Shown one piece after another: positions 13,835 to 15,286 of a stretch of 15,286 bases of DNA; within the stretch, counting starts at the first letter, position 1, and each line of letters opens with the position of its first letter. Position numbers and translations under genes: made by a program. This stretch comes from Candidatus Saliniplasma halalkaliphilum (GTDB taxonomy: Archaea > Thermoplasmatota > Thermoplasmata > Halarchaeoplasmatales > Halarchaeoplasmataceae), in the NCBI GenBank assembly GCA_019594235.1, contig JAFDTG010000028.1:1-15286 (forward strand), written 5' to 3'. The notes under the pieces were generated by a model. That model had not been told where the DNA came from. It worked only from the letters and a program-made list of their open reading frames with translations, and made no database searches.

Positions 13835-14281
13835 ATGGCACGAAAATTGATAATGGGCGTCGGGAACGATATCAGAGGAGATGATGCAGTCGGTGAACTG
13901 ATCGCCAGAGAGTTCGAAAAACCAGGATGGGAAACCGTAGATTGTGGCTCAGTTCCGGAAAACCACATCATAATGGTAGAAGAGGGAGATTACGATTTAG
14001 TTTTAATCATAGATGCCGCTTCCATGGGACTCGAACCCGGTGAGATCAGGATCGTTCCGAGGAAAAAGCTCGGAGTTTTCACCATGAGCACACACGCCTT
14101 ACCTCTTTCACTAGTTATGGATTATCTGGAAGATAAAGTCAGGGAGGTCGTACTGATCGGAATACAACCTAAAGACATGTCCCTGAAGGAAGGGATAACT
14201 CCTGAAATAGAAGAAGCTAAAAATAGATTATTAAAGATACTTAACAGCGAGTATTGGGATGAGATCCCGATTCTAGATTGA
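13835..14281 (+). CDS. hycI: Hydrogenase maturation protease HycI
   Basis: HycI cleaves the C-terminal extension of a [NiFe]-hydrogenase large subunit after nickel insertion. The 148-residue protein has the family hallmarks: the nucleotide-like start MGVGNDIRGDDAVG, with Asp17 at the position of the nickel-sensing acid (Glu in E. coli HybD), Asp60 in IIDAASMG, and His87 in STHALPL. These three side chains are known to hold the metal during processing. VLIGIQPKDMSLKEGITPEIEEA is the typical HycI-family C-terminal pattern. Start ATG 13835 has a leaderless promoter. Just 1 bp separates its stop from the convergent end of an Mbh-like hydrogenase operon, whose large subunit is its likely substrate. 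The divergent winged-helix gene may control it. All key residues are present, so it should be active. Confidence 0.93.
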   Translation: MARKLIMGVGNDIRGDDAVGELIAREFEKPGWETVDCGSVPENHIIMVEEGDYDLVLIIDAASMGLEPGEIRIVPRKKLGVFTMSTHALPLSLVMDYLEDKVREVVLIGIQPKDMSLKEGITPEIEEAKNRLLKILNSEYWDEIPILD

Positions 14282-14282
14282 T

Positions 14283-14687
14283 CTACGGGTTGAGTACGAG
14301 GTCGTCAGCGTACTTGTCGGTACCTGCTATCAAGAATTCTCCGGTCAATTCGAAACAGTTTTTTGGACAGATATTGACACACTGTCCGCAGAACGTACAT
14401 CGTGCCACGTAGTGCTTTACTTTTCTTGTTTCCGGCTTGAACACTAGAGCTTCCGAGGGACAGACTTTCAAACATAGTTGACAGCCGATACATGCATCGA
14501 CGTCGTACGTCAACTTACCCCGATAGTTCTCTGGAACATCAACAGGAGGGTTGATCTCCAACTTCCCATCCTCGATGAGTTTAGCAGCCCCGTGCATATT
14601 TTTAGGGGTATATTTCACCGGGAACGGGTTGGTCGCTTTCTTAGTGACGAGCTGTTTTATCAATGTAAATATTGTAGATGTTGGCAT
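14283..14687 (-). CDS. mbhN: Membrane-bound hydrogenase iron-sulfur subunit, MbhN-like
   Basis: This is a 134-residue subunit of the NuoI-related type that carries electrons between ferredoxin and the [NiFe] centre in energy-converting hydrogenases. Two ferredoxin motifs, each CxxCxxCxxxCP, are seen: Cys66, 69, 72, 76 and Cys97, 100, 103, 107, for two [4Fe-4S] clusters. The start (LIKQLVTKKATNPFP) and the RGKLTYDVDACIGC region closely resemble Thermococcales MbhN as I recall it. Ech EchF and complex I NuoI are more distant alternatives. It should sit on the cytoplasmic face, held by the NuoH-like subunit encoded next. GAGGTGAT (14694-14701 on the minus strand) is an excellent ribosome site 6 nt before ATG 14687. 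It is the last gene of the operon, convergent with hycI. Confidence 0.88.
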   Translation of the reverse strand: MPTSTIFTLIKQLVTKKATNPFPVKYTPKNMHGAAKLIEDGKLEINPPVDVPENYRGKLTYDVDACIGCQLCLKVCPSEALVFKPETRKVKHYVARCTFCGQCVNICPKNCFELTGEFLIAGTDKYADDLVLNP

Positions 14688-14701
14688 ATCTTAATCACCT
14701 C

Positions 14702-15286
14702 TCAAAATACCACTCCTTCTATGAACACCAGTAGGGTTCCCAATAGTCCAATAAGTGTCATGGGTACCCAGTAGAAATAACTGGCTTTATCTATCTGGAA
14801 TCGTGCTACGGCAACTCTAACTACAGATACCGATACGAAGATTATCACGAGCAGTTTCAACAGGAAGAACGCTATATCTGCCACCATGTCTCCGATAACG
14901 TATCCGAACATCTCAGGTCCGCCGATGGTGACCCAGTTAGTGATGTTGTGAGGAAAGAACAAAGCTATCATCAATGCGCCGACTACGATCATCTTCACGG
15001 CTTCTGCCAGGTAGAACATACCTAGATTCCTACCGGAATACTCGACGAATAGACCTTCTGCCAGTTCAGTTTCAGCTTCAGCCTGGTCGAAGGGTACCCG
15101 GGAAAGTTCTCCGGGAAGTACGGTAAACAGCGCTATAGCAACGAGTACAAGACCGAATCCACCTACGGGTCCGACTAACCACCAAACAGGAGTGCCGGAG
15201 ATAACTCCAAGTGAGAATGTCTCGAACTTCCACGCCACAGTAACCGCTGCGATGGCTAGAGGGAACTCGTAGCTCATCATAAGAAC
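14702..15286 (-). CDS. mbhM: Membrane-bound hydrogenase NuoH-like subunit, MbhM-like (partial)
   Basis: The gene is cut by the right edge. The frame is open to base 15286, and 192 residues are visible from the first in-window ATG. NuoH-like subunits usually have over 300 residues, so roughly 130 N-terminal residues should lie outside. The key region is present: RVPFDQAEAETELAEGLFVEYSGRNLGMFYLAEAVKM, which matches the conserved cytoplasmic NuoH loop (R-x-PFD-x-x-EAE-x-E and EYSG). The visible acidic residues are those linked to proton pathways in complex I. At least five hydrophobic segments follow one another. It links the [NiFe] arm to ion pumping. Its stop is 14 bp before the mbhN ATG, so they are co-transcribed. 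MbhM, EchB and FpoH are the candidate names; MbhM fits the neighbour best. Confidence 0.85.
   Translation of the reverse strand, partial: VLMMSYEFPLAIAAVTVAWKFETFSLGVISGTPVWWLVGPVGGFGLVLVAIALFTVLPGELSRVPFDQAEAETELAEGLFVEYSGRNLGMFYLAEAVKMIVVGALMIALFFPHNITNWVTIGGPEMFGYVIGDMVADIAFFLLKLLVIIFVSVSVVRVAVARFQIDKASYFYWVPMTLIGLLGTLLVFIEGVVF

Noticed and set aside
1..15286. Search for tRNA genes, insertion-sequence ends, integrases and attachment sites
   Set aside because: No cloverleaf with a T-loop consensus outside coding genes, no transposase or integrase motif and no flanking target-site repeats were seen by eye. A covariance-model scan would be needed to be certain.

Overview
The window looks archaeal and most likely euryarchaeal. 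It carries an archaeal-type valyl-tRNA synthetase, an MBF1-like transcription factor (zinc ribbon plus HTH), a HycI-type hydrogenase maturation protease, and two subunits of an Mbh-like membrane-bound [NiFe] hydrogenase. Promoters have BRE/TATA elements about 26-29 bp from leaderless starts, or Shine-Dalgarno sites of the GGTGA/GAGGTGAT type. Arginine is mostly AGA/AGG, and many proteins are acidic, which fits but does not prove a salty habitat. The lineage cannot be fixed from the sequence alone. No tRNA, rRNA, CRISPR array or insertion sequence was found.

Left part (1-3300, plus strand). The edge is a perfect 105-bp inverted repeat around a 76-bp spacer. It probably reflects a fold-back junction and cuts the 5' end of the first gene. 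Four membrane-protein genes follow in an operon-like row (108-2724). Two have a PH-like soluble domain between or after membrane segments, and the fourth is interrupted by a frameshift at an A9 run. A small acidic protein of unknown family (2795-3184) has its own promoter.

Toxin-antitoxin island (3310-6018, minus strand). Three different antitoxin/PIN-toxin pairs lie in tandem: RHH-UPF0175 with a DUF3368-type PIN, AbrB-fold with PIN, and RHH with a frameshifted PIN. A decayed ABC-F-like ATPase fragment lies among them. The island is bracketed by two genes sharing the motif DFIxSHxDxFFP and a matching control region (2795-3184 and 6179-6292). They look like two members of an uncharacterised family.

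Middle (6417-12000, plus strand). A protein made of 12 HEAT repeats is followed by a two-gene ABC-2 exporter (ATPase and permease overlapping by 10 bp) and then valS, which has a clear leaderless promoter and a strongly altered KMSKS loop.

Right part (11997-15286). A small cross-brace zinc protein ends in the same TTAA as valS. MBF1 is divergent from it. A winged-helix regulator with an unknown N-terminal domain is divergent from hycI, and a perfect 15-bp palindrome lies exactly midway between their starts. Convergent with hycI is the end of an Mbh-like operon (mbhN, mbhM), cut by the right edge. HycI probably matures the large subunit of this hydrogenase, and the winged-helix protein is a natural candidate to control hycI.
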